DNA of 59,571 nucleotides from Okeania sp. SIO3I5 (GTDB lineage Bacteria > Cyanobacteriota > Cyanobacteriia > Cyanobacteriales > Microcoleaceae). The translations under genes and the position numbers were made by a program. Under the pieces are notes generated by a model. That model searched no databases and was not told the DNA's origin. It saw only the letters and a program-made list of their open reading frames with translations. Shown here one piece after another: positions 32,205 to 40,078 of this stretch. Within the stretch, counting starts at the first letter, position 1. Each line of letters opens with the position of its first letter. The DNA is taken from NCBI RefSeq assembly GCF_010672085.1, contig NZ_JAAHHT010000040.1:1-59571 (forward strand). Reading direction: 5' to 3'.

Positions 32205-35200
32205 ATGTGGAAGCCCTATCTAGAATCAATTTGCCAAGAATACGCCAAATGGTGGGAGGTTTATACTCTGACGGATGTGGCGGGAAAAAAGCGTCTTGAG
32301 CAACGGCAAAATATTTCCCCATTGTTGGATTTGGGTTTGATGGTACAAACTATTGAGTCCGAGGAAAAACAGAGGGAACGTCCAGAAGAGAAAATTGAAC
32401 GGTTGACGGTTTTGGAGGGTTTGCGCAAATATGCCCCGAATCATGTTTTATTGGTAGGAAGACCAGGATCGGGAAAATCTACTGCTTTGGCCAGATTATT
32501 GTTGGAGGAGGCCGAGAAGTTAAGGTCTTCCTTGGAAAAAGAAGAATCCCCCCTTAGTCCCCCCTTTGAAAGGGGGGAGACAAGAGACACTTCCCCCTTT
32601 CCAAGGGGGGAGACAAGAGAAAGGAGGGAGTTTCCCAGGAATACTGAAGGAGAAACAAGAGCTACCCCCCCCTTTCAAAGGGGGGTTGGGGGGGATAAAA
32701 ACTCACAAAGGGAGACAAGGGGGAATAAACCCAGAATTCCCATTCTCATCGAACTACGCTACAGTCAAACTTCCATACTTGACAGAATCCAAAAATTTAT
32801 CCACAAACACCACCCCACCATAAATATAGATAAAGCAACTCTAGAAACTTGGCTCCGTCAAGGTGAATTTTTGGGCGTTGCTGAACCAAGGGATGAATCT
32901 TTCGCTCCCCACACCTCCCACACCTCCCGTACGGACGTTGATAACAAAAATGCGAACGTCCCTACCCACACCTCCCACACTTCCCACACCTCCCACACTC
33001 CCCACACTCCCCTTTTGCTCCTCTTCGATGGGTTTAACGAGATGGCATCGGAAGCGGCACGACAACAGGTGAGAATGTTTCGGCAAGACTACCCCAATAC
33101 TGCCATGGTGTTTACCACGCGAGATTTGAGTCTGGGGGGAGATTTGGGGATTGAGAAAAGGTTGGAAATGCTGCCTCTGACGGAATCTCAAATGCAGGAG
33201 TTTGTCTGTGCTTATTTGCCGGAGCATGGTGAAAATTTATGGCAGCAGTTGCAGGGGAGGTTGCGGGAGTTGGGGGAAACTCCGATGTTTTTGTTGATGT
33301 TGTGTTCGGTGTTTGGCTATAACAAGGTAATACCTGCTCATCTGGGGTTGGTGTTTCGGAGTTTTACTCAGACTTATAGTAGTCGCCTCAAGCAAGATGT
33401 TCCGGTTGATGAAAGTTCTCGACGTTGGTGGGATCGGTTATTGCAGGAGTTGGCGTGGGTGATGACGAATGGGGAGTCGAAAACTGAGATTATGGTTGCT
33501 ATTTCTCGGCAAAAAGCTGAGGAGGTGTTGGCAGAGTTTTTGCGAGGGGAGGTGGTAGCTCCGACTGACTGTGCGATGCGTTGGTTGGAGGATTTATTGG
33601 AGCATCATTTGATTCAGGTGGGAGATGATGGTCAGATTTCGTTTCGCCATCAGTTGTTGCAGGAGTATTATGTGGCGGAAAGGTTGTTGTTGCGGTTGTC
33701 TGGTTTGAGTGACTATGAGTTGCAGTGGGATTATTTGAATTATTTGAAGTGGACGGAAGTTGTGGCGTTGATGTTGGGGTTGGTGGAGGATGAGGGGTTA
33801 GCGGTGCGGGTGGTAAGGTTGGCGTTGGAGGTAGATTGGTTTTTGGGGGCGAGGTTGGTGGGAGAGGTGCAACGGAGGTTTCAGGAGCGGATGTTTGCAG
33901 AGGTTGAGCGGTTGGAGTTGCCTGTGTTGTTGGAGGTTTATTTGGCGGAGTTAACGAAGTCGGATGCTGCTGTTCCGGGGTTAATTCTACTCCTAGAAGA
34001 CTCAGACAAATATGTGCGTTGGAGTGCAGTATTTGCTATAGGTAAAATAGGTTCGGAAACAGCAATTGAGGGATTAATTCCACTCCTAAAAGGCTCAGAT
34101 TCTTTTGTGCGTAGAAGAGCAGCAGAAGTTCTGGGTGAGATTGGCTCTGAAAGTGTAATTGAGGAATTAATTCCACTCCTAAAAGACTCAGACTTTGAGG
34201 TGCGTAGAAGAGCAGCAGAAGCTTTGGGTAAAATTGGCTCTGAAAGTGTAATTGAGGAATTAATTCCACTCCTAAAAGACTCAGACTCTGAGGTGCGTAG
34301 AAGAACAGCAGAAGCTCTGGGTAAAATTAGCTCTGAAACTGCTATTGCCAGATTAATTCCACTTTTAGAAGACTCTGAGTTTAATGTGTTTTGGAGAGCA
34401 GCAAAAGCTCTGGGTGAAATTGGCTCTGAAAGTGTAATTGAGGAATTAATTCCACTCCTAAAAAATTCAGATTCTTTTGTGCGTAGAAGAGCAGCAGAAG
34501 CTCTCGGTGAAATTGCCTCCGAAACTGCAATTGAGGAATTAATTCCACTTCTAGAAGACTCTGAGTTTAATGTGCGTTGGAGTACAGTAGAAGCTCTGGG
34601 TGAAATTGGCTCTGAAAGTGTAATTGAGGAATTAATTCCACTCCTAAAAAACTCAGATTCTTTTGTGCGTTGGAGAGCAGCAGAAGCTCTGGGTAAAATT
34701 GGCTCCGAAACTGCAATTGAGGAATTAATTCCACTTCTAGAAGACTCTGAGTTTAATGTGCGTTGGAGTACGACAGAAGCTCTGGGTAAAATTGGCTCTG
34801 AAACTGCAATTAAGGAATTAATTCCGCTCTTAGAAGACTCAGATTCTTTTGTGCGTTGGAGTGCAGTAGAAGCTCTGATTGAAATACGTCGGGAAACTGG
34901 CATTCCTAGATTAATTCTACTTCTAGAAGACTCAGACTATTATCTGCGTATGAGAGCAGTAGAAGCTCTGGGTAAAGTAGGTTCGGAAACTGCAATTCCG
35001 AAATTAATTCCACTCTTAGAACACCCAGACCCTTATATGGGTTGGAGAGCAGGAGAAGCTCTGGTTAAAATAGCTTCGCAAACTGGAATTCCGAAATTAA
35101 TTCCACTCTTAGAACACTCAAACTATAATGTGAGTTGGAGTGCAGCAGAAGCTCTGGTTAAAATAGGTTCGCAAACTGCAATTGAAGGATTAATTCCATT

Positions 35201-36668
35201 CCTAGAAGACTCAAACTCTAATGTATCTATGAAGGCAGCAGTAGCTCTGGGTGAAATAGGTTCAGAAACTGCAATTCCGAAATTAATTCCACTTCTAGAA
35301 AACTCAGAGTCTAATGTGCGTTGGAGAGCAGCAATAGCTCTGGGTAAAATTGGCTCCGAAACTGCAGTTGAGGGATTAATTCCACTCCTAAAAGACTCAG
35401 AGTATAATGTGCGTAGTAGTGCAGCAGAAGCTCTGGGTAAAGTCGGTTCAGAAACTGCAATTGAGGGATTAATTCCACTCCTAGAAGACTCAGAGTCTAA
35501 TGTGTGTAGGAGTGCAGCAGAAGCTCTGAGTAAAATAGGTTCAGAAAACACAACTATTGAGTTGACAAAAAAACTACAAAACGATCGCTTTGTCAAACAA
35601 ATGCTATCTGAAACTATCGACACCATTAAAACCATCCAACAACGCCTTCAATACTACAAACCAACCCCCAAAATACCCATGTCTAAAACACTTTCTCACA
35701 ACTACGCCCTACTAATAGGAGTCGGCGACTGCAAATACCCCAACTGGTCACTCCCCACCACAGTCAAAGACGTTCAAACAATCAAATCATTCCTCATAAA
35801 CCCCGACTTATGTAGTTACATTGACAAAGAAAATTATCTCCGCTTCCTCAGCAATGAACAAGCAACAAAACAAAACATTTTAGACAACTTAAACTGGCTC
35901 CAACAAAAAGCAAAAAATGACCCAGAAGCGACAATATTAGTCTATTATTCGGGTCATGGTTGGCTAGATAAATCAACCCAAAACTATTATTTAATCCCCC
36001 ACGACACCAGTCCCGTAAAACCACAAAAAACAGCATTACCAGCAACAGAATTTAACAACGCCCTCCAGCAAATATCCGCCCAAAAACTATTAGTAATAAT
36101 AGATAGTTGTCACGCCCAAGGAATGGCAACCGCCAAACAAACAGAGGAACTAGAATTACCCGAAAACTTCAGTCAAACCGCCCTCCCGAAAAACTTAATA
36201 GCAGACTTAAGAAAAGGAACAGGGCGAGCAGTATTCACCTCATCCACAGGAGACGAGTTATCATGGATACGCTCCGATGGAAAAATGAGTATCTACACAT
36301 ACCATTTTCTGGAAGCATTACAAGGAGGAGGCAATAAACCAGGAGATAAAATTGTCACCGTTTCCAATCTTATGAGTCATGTCAGCAAAACCGTTCCCGA
36401 AAGCGCTCAAAAATTAGGCAAAAAACAAACTCCCATGTTCGACTTTTCCCAGACAGAAGATTTTCCCGTAGCGTTATTGCGTGGGGGTAAAGGTTTACCC
36501 GATGGCGGATGGGAGGAAGTAAAACAGGAAGCACAAGAGAATATTCAAGCGGGGCGTGATATTAATACTAATACTGCCGGGCGTGATATAGATAGGGGAG
36601 ATAAAATAGATATCGATCTTTCTGGCAGCAGCGGAGTCACAATTCATGGAGGTATCGGTTCAAAATAA
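32205..36668 (+). CDS. NACHT NTPase - HEAT repeat - caspase-like (C14) protein, 1487 aa
   Basis: This giant STAND-type protein joins three modules. The NACHT NTPase (about 75-500) has Walker A GRPGSGKST (85-93) and Walker B LLLLFDGFNEM (about 270-280). Seventeen HEAT repeats of 31 residues (about 585-1115) have consensus IEELIPLLEDS then NVRW and AAEALGKIGSE. The caspase-like domain (about 1160-1415) starts YALLIGVGDCKYPNW, with His1251 in YYSGHGW and Cys1302 in IIDSCHAQG. The tail has GRD motifs (AGRDINTNTAGRDI). HEAT repeats would sense a ligand, NACHT would oligomerise, and the protease would act as effector. Defence or cell-death function is inferred. The ATG at 32205 is chosen over the TTG at 32196. 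Two low-complexity insertions (about residues 109-180 and 234-268) are made of dispersed repeats read in frame. Caspase C-terminal to the sensor is unusual. Confidence 0.9.
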   Translation: MWKPYLESICQEYAKWWEVYTLTDVAGKKRLEQRQNISPLLDLGLMVQTIESEEKQRERPEEKIERLTVLEGLRKYAPNHVLLVGRPGSGKSTALARLLLEEAEKLRSSLEKEESPLSPPFERGETRDTSPFPRGETRERREFPRNTEGETRATPPFQRGVGGDKNSQRETRGNKPRIPILIELRYSQTSILDRIQKFIHKHHPTINIDKATLETWLRQGEFLGVAEPRDESFAPHTSHTSRTDVDNKNANVPTHTSHTSHTSHTPHTPLLLLFDGFNEMASEAARQQVRMFRQDYPNTAMVFTTRDLSLGGDLGIEKRLEMLPLTESQMQEFVCAYLPEHGENLWQQLQGRLRELGETPMFLLMLCSVFGYNKVIPAHLGLVFRSFTQTYSSRLKQDVPVDESSRRWWDRLLQELAWVMTNGESKTEIMVAISRQKAEEVLAEFLRGEVVAPTDCAMRWLEDLLEHHLIQVGDDGQISFRHQLLQEYYVAERLLLRLSGLSDYELQWDYLNYLKWTEVVALMLGLVEDEGLAVRVVRLALEVDWFLGARLVGEVQRRFQERMFAEVERLELPVLLEVYLAELTKSDAAVPGLILLLEDSDKYVRWSAVFAIGKIGSETAIEGLIPLLKGSDSFVRRRAAEVLGEIGSESVIEELIPLLKDSDFEVRRRAAEALGKIGSESVIEELIPLLKDSDSEVRRRTAEALGKISSETAIARLIPLLEDSEFNVFWRAAKALGEIGSESVIEELIPLLKNSDSFVRRRAAEALGEIASETAIEELIPLLEDSEFNVRWSTVEALGEIGSESVIEELIPLLKNSDSFVRWRAAEALGKIGSETAIEELIPLLEDSEFNVRWSTTEALGKIGSETAIKELIPLLEDSDSFVRWSAVEALIEIRRETGIPRLILLLEDSDYYLRMRAVEALGKVGSETAIPKLIPLLEHPDPYMGWRAGEALVKIASQTGIPKLIPLLEHSNYNVSWSAAEALVKIGSQTAIEGLIPFLEDSNSNVSMKAAVALGEIGSETAIPKLIPLLENSESNVRWRAAIALGKIGSETAVEGLIPLLKDSEYNVRSSAAEALGKVGSETAIEGLIPLLEDSESNVCRSAAEALSKIGSENTTIELTKKLQNDRFVKQMLSETIDTIKTIQQRLQYYKPTPKIPMSKTLSHNYALLIGVGDCKYPNWSLPTTVKDVQTIKSFLINPDLCSYIDKENYLRFLSNEQATKQNILDNLNWLQQKAKNDPEATILVYYSGHGWLDKSTQNYYLIPHDTSPVKPQKTALPATEFNNALQQISAQKLLVIIDSCHAQGMATAKQTEELELPENFSQTALPKNLIADLRKGTGRAVFTSSTGDELSWIRSDGKMSIYTYHFLEALQGGGNKPGDKIVTVSNLMSHVSKTVPESAQKLGKKQTPMFDFSQTEDFPVALLRGGKGLPDGGWEEVKQEAQENIQAGRDINTNTAGRDIDRGDKIDIDLSGSSGVTIHGGIGSK
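33960..35548. repeat. 93-bp coding tandem repeats (HEAT array)
   Basis: Seventeen 93-bp units encode the HEAT repeats. Units around 34140-34800 are nearly identical at the DNA level, with alternating types (GAAAGTGTAATTGAGGAATT and GAAACTGCAATTGAGGAATT). Outer units, especially 34900-35220, have diverged. This pattern suggests recent expansion in the middle by unequal exchange. Confidence 0.9.
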
Positions 36669-36706
36669 AAAAGCTAGAAGCTTGTGCTACTTAACTCCAA
36701 AAGTCT

Positions 36707-37395
36707 CAGTCGTAGGTTGGGTTGCTCACACAGATTATGCCACGGATATACGGATTAAGACGTATAACAAAATTTGACAAATTAACTCCCAAAGTCGTAG
36801 GTTGGGTTGCTCACACGGATTATGCCACGGATACACGGATTCAGAGGTATAACAAAATTTGACAAATTAACTCCCAAAGTCGTAGGTTGGGTTGCTCACA
36901 CGGATTATGCCACGGATATACGGATTCAGAGGTATAACGTAGTTGTAGGTTGGGTTGCTCACACGGATTATGCCACGGATATACGGATTCAGAGGTATAA
37001 CGTCGCCGTAGGTTGGGTTGCTCACACGGATTATGCCACGGATATACGGATTCAGAGGTATAACGTCGCCGTAGGTTGGGTTGAGCTGCTCACACGGATT
37101 ATGCCACGGATATACGGATTCAGAGGTATAACGTAGCCTTAGGTTGGGTTTCGTGCCTCAACCCAACATATTAATCCAGCAAATAGCAGCTTTTGTTGGG
37201 TTGCGCTACCGCTTAACCCAACCTACAGGTACTCTGTTATGGTTCGGTTGGGCGATCGCTTGATTATGATTTGTCGTAGGTTGGGTTGAGCTGCTCACAC
37301 GGATTATGCCACGGATATACGGATTCAGAGGTATAACGTAGCCTTAGGTTGGGTTTCGTGCCTCAACCCAACATATTAATCCAGCAAATAGCAGC
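36707..37395. repeat. Tandem array of about 63- and 87-bp units
   Basis: Units open with GTAGGTTGGGTTGCTCACAC, then GGATTATGCCACGGATATAC and GGATTCAGAGGTATAACG. Two 87-bp units (with AAAATTTGACAAATTAACTC) are followed by about four of 63 bp. Two longer ones (about 37070 and 37276) run into a TTAGGTTGGGTTTCGTGCCT hairpin. The array keeps one frame open, giving a spurious ORF. It lies directly 3' of the NACHT-caspase gene. Confidence 0.82.
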
Positions 37396-37416
37396 AAGTT
37401 CGATCCTGAAATAATA

Positions 37417-37690
37417 TTGACATACTCCCGACGTTGCCCTTACGGGACTTATAGGGATTCTTCAGTCTGGGAAACCCTGACCGCTGTTTAGACAGAGGTG
37501 ATGTCCTCCCCCTGTGTTGACATTGATAATAACAAAATGCTCGTAGCTTGTCAAGGGCATATGAACGTTTAGCTTATGAAGGTATCCGAATCCTGGCCCT
37601 GGCTTTCATCCCGACGCTATCCCATAGGGAGAGCAAGGGACTTCCCGCCAGGAAAGTTAAATCCTTTAGTAGACGACAAAGTAGGGACGT
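37417..37690 (-). pseudogene. 3' relic of an IS200/IS605-type tnpB element
   Basis: 37417-37530 matches the 3' end of the tnpB relic at 57844-59310: TTGACATACTCCCGACG, GGGATTCTTCAG, GTGATGTCCTCC and CCTGTGTTGA. Only the element end survives. The hairpin TTGCCCTTACGGGAC lies within it. From 37540 to 37690 the sequence is less familiar and ends with a GGGACGTTGCATGCAACGTC palindrome. Confidence 0.65.
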
Positions 37691-37746
37691 TGCATGCAAC
37701 GTCCCTACCCGGTTATCATTTTCAGATTGAATAATAATTTTGTAGT

Positions 37747-37969
37747 TCATTTCCTGTTTTTAATTCTTTGCTTAACTTCCTGCCAGTTTGAACCTATTTC
37801 TGAGTTTTCTTCATAATAATTCCCACCGATAATCTAGTTCTTGTTTTTGTGTTTGTGTTAATTCAATTTCATTTGGCATATCGGCAATACTATTCCAAAT
37901 ATTTTCTATTAATTCTAGTCTTTCTGAAATATTGAGTTGTAAGATTTGATTTATTAGCTTAGTAGTCAT
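37747..37969 (-). pseudogene. Addiction-module antitoxin relic (frameshifted)
   Basis: From the ATG at 37969 it reads TTKLINQILQLNISERLELI, ENIWNSIADMPNEIELTQTQ, KQELDYRWE and then stops early. In the next frame it continues NYYEENSEIGSNWQEVKQR, the typical C-terminus of the small addiction-module antitoxin family (about 70-75 residues). A single-base frameshift therefore breaks it. The toxin gene that normally follows is absent; the 3' side is a tnpB relic. Confidence 0.75.
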
Positions 37970-38039
37970 AATTAAATTAGTTAATGCAACTTATTTGCAT
38001 TTTAATACATTATTAGCGATCGCTCATACCACATTTATT

Positions 38040-38155
38040 AGTAGTAGGTTGGGTTGAGGAACGTTTGCGGAGCATTTCCAACGGAAAAACCCAACAAATT
38101 AATCCCACAAATTGCAGTTATTGTTGGGTGGGGCGATCGCCCCACCCAAGCTACA
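38040..38155. repeat. GTAGGTTGGGTT inverted repeat unit with HIP1 palindrome
   Basis: TAGTAGGTTGGGTTGAGGAA opens the unit. It continues with an AACCCAACAAATTAATCC stretch and TTGTTGGGTGGGGCGATCGC. It belongs to the repeat seen at 31907 and 37141. No gene is present. Confidence 0.6.
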
Positions 38156-38244
38156 ACTTATTACTATAAAAAATAACACCACAAATACTTTAAATCGAAT
38201 TATAATTTTATTAAAAATACTTTAAAATCTTTAAGCTTAAGATA

Positions 38245-38871
38245 ATGAGATTATCCTTAATTATTGGAATTTCCAGTCTAATTACAATTCTTCCTTTTGC
38301 ATCAAATTTAGATGCAGCAAATATTCTATACCCATCATCAAAATCTTCATCAGAATTTACTCAAACCAATATTATTTATCTGGCCGATAACTGGTATAAC
38401 TACAAAGCTAAAGACGGCAGTTATACAATTTATTTTCCCCAAAAACCACAAGAAGAAAATTTATCTCTAAATACCCCTTTAGGAAAATTAAATGCCCTAT
38501 TTGTATTCTATCAATATCCAGAAGAAAAACGAATTTTTTATGTTTCTCACGTTAAATATCCCGTTGAACCTAGCCAATATAATGTAGAAAAAGGATTAGA
38601 TGGAGCGCGAGACGGAGCAGCACAAAATACTAACTCTATAATAGTTAGTGAAAAGAGAATTAGTTACAAAGGATTTCCAGGTAGAGAAATCATTTTCCAG
38701 TCACGAGAAAGACCTGATTTAAAAACACTAGCAAGAATATATATCGACCCTAACGGACCAATATTATATACTTTACAAGTAATTGCTGAAGATGGAAATT
38801 TAGACTTTCCAGAAGCTAAAGCTTTTTTAGATTCTTTTGTTGTATTAGAGGGAGTAGGGAATATTCAATAA
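38245..38871 (+). CDS. Secreted hypothetical protein, 208 aa
   Basis: A signal peptide is clear (MRLSLIIGISSLITILPFAS, cut near residue 25). The mature part contains WYNYKAKDGSYTIYFPQKPQ, LNTPLGKLNALFVFYQYPEE and a closing FPEAKAFLDSFVVLEG. This pattern, with Tyr-Thr-Ile-x-Phe-Pro near the start and a final Phe-x-x-Ser-Phe, is common in small periplasmic cyanobacterial proteins of unknown function. The gene is monocistronic, and repeat R1 begins at its stop codon. The upstream sequence AAGCTTAAGATA gives no strong ribosome site. Confidence 0.68.
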   Translation: MRLSLIIGISSLITILPFASNLDAANILYPSSKSSSEFTQTNIIYLADNWYNYKAKDGSYTIYFPQKPQEENLSLNTPLGKLNALFVFYQYPEEKRIFYVSHVKYPVEPSQYNVEKGLDGARDGAAQNTNSIIVSEKRISYKGFPGREIIFQSRERPDLKTLARIYIDPNGPILYTLQVIAEDGNLDFPEAKAFLDSFVVLEGVGNIQ

Positions 38872-38946
38872 TTAATAATTATTAATTACCTCTTCTGATA
38901 GAAGGATTGGGTTAAAAGGAATTTTTTCCTTCAATTTTTCGGTAAT
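38866..38946 (+). repeat. Dispersed repeat R1 (short copy)
   Basis: It starts TTCAATAATTAATAATTATT, holds only a decayed hairpin, and ends TCAATTTTTCGGTAA. It overlaps the last codons of the secreted protein gene. Confidence 0.68.
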
Positions 38947-39038
38947 TCTGGAAACAGGGAATAGAATGGAAGAAAAAAACTGTACCTCAGTAATCTGAGA
39001 AACCCTATATAATAGTCCTATAATTTATATCAAAAGTA

Positions 39039-39592
39039 ATGGCTGCTAAAGACCTATTTCATGGTGCTTTAAACAATTAATAATTAATAATTAATAATGA
39101 ATAATTAATTATTACCTCTCCTTGAAACTGATAGGATTGACTAACCATGAAAATTTTTATTTATTATCCCCTATCCAAGGGGAGGCTTTAAACCAAAATT
39201 TTTCGGTAAAACAGGCACTCCTAAAAGAAAATTGGATTATTACAGCAGACCCTCTAAAAATAAAAATTGAGGGAATTAAGCTGGAAGTAGATTTAGGAGC
39301 AGAAAAAATTATAGCAGCTCAAAAAGCAGAGCAGAAAATAGCAGTTGAAATCAAAAGTTTCCTCAAGACTTCAACAATTACGGACTTTCATAATGCACTA
39401 GGTCAATTTTTAAATTATCGTTTAGCATTGCAAATGATTGAATCAGATAGAATACTTTACTTAGCAGTTCCTTTTGATACTTTTAAGTCATTTTTTCAGG
39501 AAAAATTTATTCAAGAAGCAGTCAAATTTTATCAAGTAAAATTGCTGATTTATAATCCTACTGAGGAGATAATTATTGAATGGAAAAATTAG
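39039..39592 (+). pseudogene. xisH: xisH-like gene disrupted by an R1 element
   Basis: XisH and XisI were first described as controlling factors for excision of the fdxN element in Anabaena heterocysts. The original start ATG at 39039 encodes MAAKDLFHGA. Coding resumes at 39206 with VKQALLKENWIITADPL, EVDLGAEKIIAAQKAEQKIA, VEIKSFLKTSTITDFHNALG and ends EEIIIEWKN. Between them lie 137 bp of repeat R1 (39069-39205), which bring a stop codon and shift the frame. An in-frame ATG at 39122 inside the repeat could give a chimeric 156-residue protein lacking the true N-terminus. The core has the EIKSF motif of a restriction-endonuclease-like fold. The last 13 bp overlap xisI. Confidence 0.85.
39069..39205 (+). 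mobile_element. R1 element inserted in xisH
   Basis: The insertion starts TTTAAACAATTAATAATTAA and ends CCAAAATTTTTCG. The boundaries are set by the xisH codons on each side (Gly-Ala and Val-Lys-Gln). It holds a hairpin CCTCTCCTTG and the palindrome-like TATCCAAGGGGAGG. It is the best evidence that R1 is mobile. Confidence 0.75.
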
Positions 39593-39924
39593 AAAATTAC
39601 AGAAATATAATCCGCCAATTATTGAATAATCATGCCACTCTAGAAGATAATAATTCTGATACAGAAATTGAGTGTCAAATTATTTGTGATACAGAAAATG
39701 ATCATTATCAAGTTCTAGATATTGGTTGGGATGGACTTAAACGAGTTTATAACTGTTTTATCCATTTCGATATTAAAGATGGTAAAATTTGGATTCAGCG
39801 AAATATGACAGAAGCCGATCTAGCCCAAGATTTGACAGATATGGGAATACCAAAAGAGGATATTATTATCGGTTTACATCCTCCTTATAAACGTCCTTAC
39901 ACAGGTTATGGAACACCTGAGTAG
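39580..39924 (+). CDS. xisI: XisI family protein
   Basis: The 114-residue protein starts MEKLENYRNIIRQLLNNHA. It contains the family segments YQVLDIGWDGLKRVYNCFIH, FDIKDGKIWIQRNMTEADLA and DLTDMGIPKEDIIIGLHPPY, and ends GYGTPE. XisI pairs with XisH; the genes overlap here by 13 bp, so translation is normally coupled. In many cyanobacteria the pair occurs without an fdxN element, and its function there is unknown. This copy is intact although its partner is broken. Confidence 0.92.
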   Translation: MEKLENYRNIIRQLLNNHATLEDNNSDTEIECQIICDTENDHYQVLDIGWDGLKRVYNCFIHFDIKDGKIWIQRNMTEADLAQDLTDMGIPKEDIIIGLHPPYKRPYTGYGTPE

Positions 39925-40078
39925 AAAAGTAGATAATTAGTAAAAATTTAGTCATAAGCCATTAGCAATTGAAAATTAAGTTCTGATCTTTGAAAAAGGA
40001 ATCTGAATTGAAAAATTTAGCTTAACTTGTGTTTTTACTCCCTATTCCCTATTCCCTATTCCCTTAACTGATAACTGA

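Noticed and set aside
33938-35635. Long antisense ORFs opposite the HEAT repeats
   Set aside because: The 93-bp period keeps the opposite strand open; the sense strand has clear HEAT, NACHT and caspase motifs.
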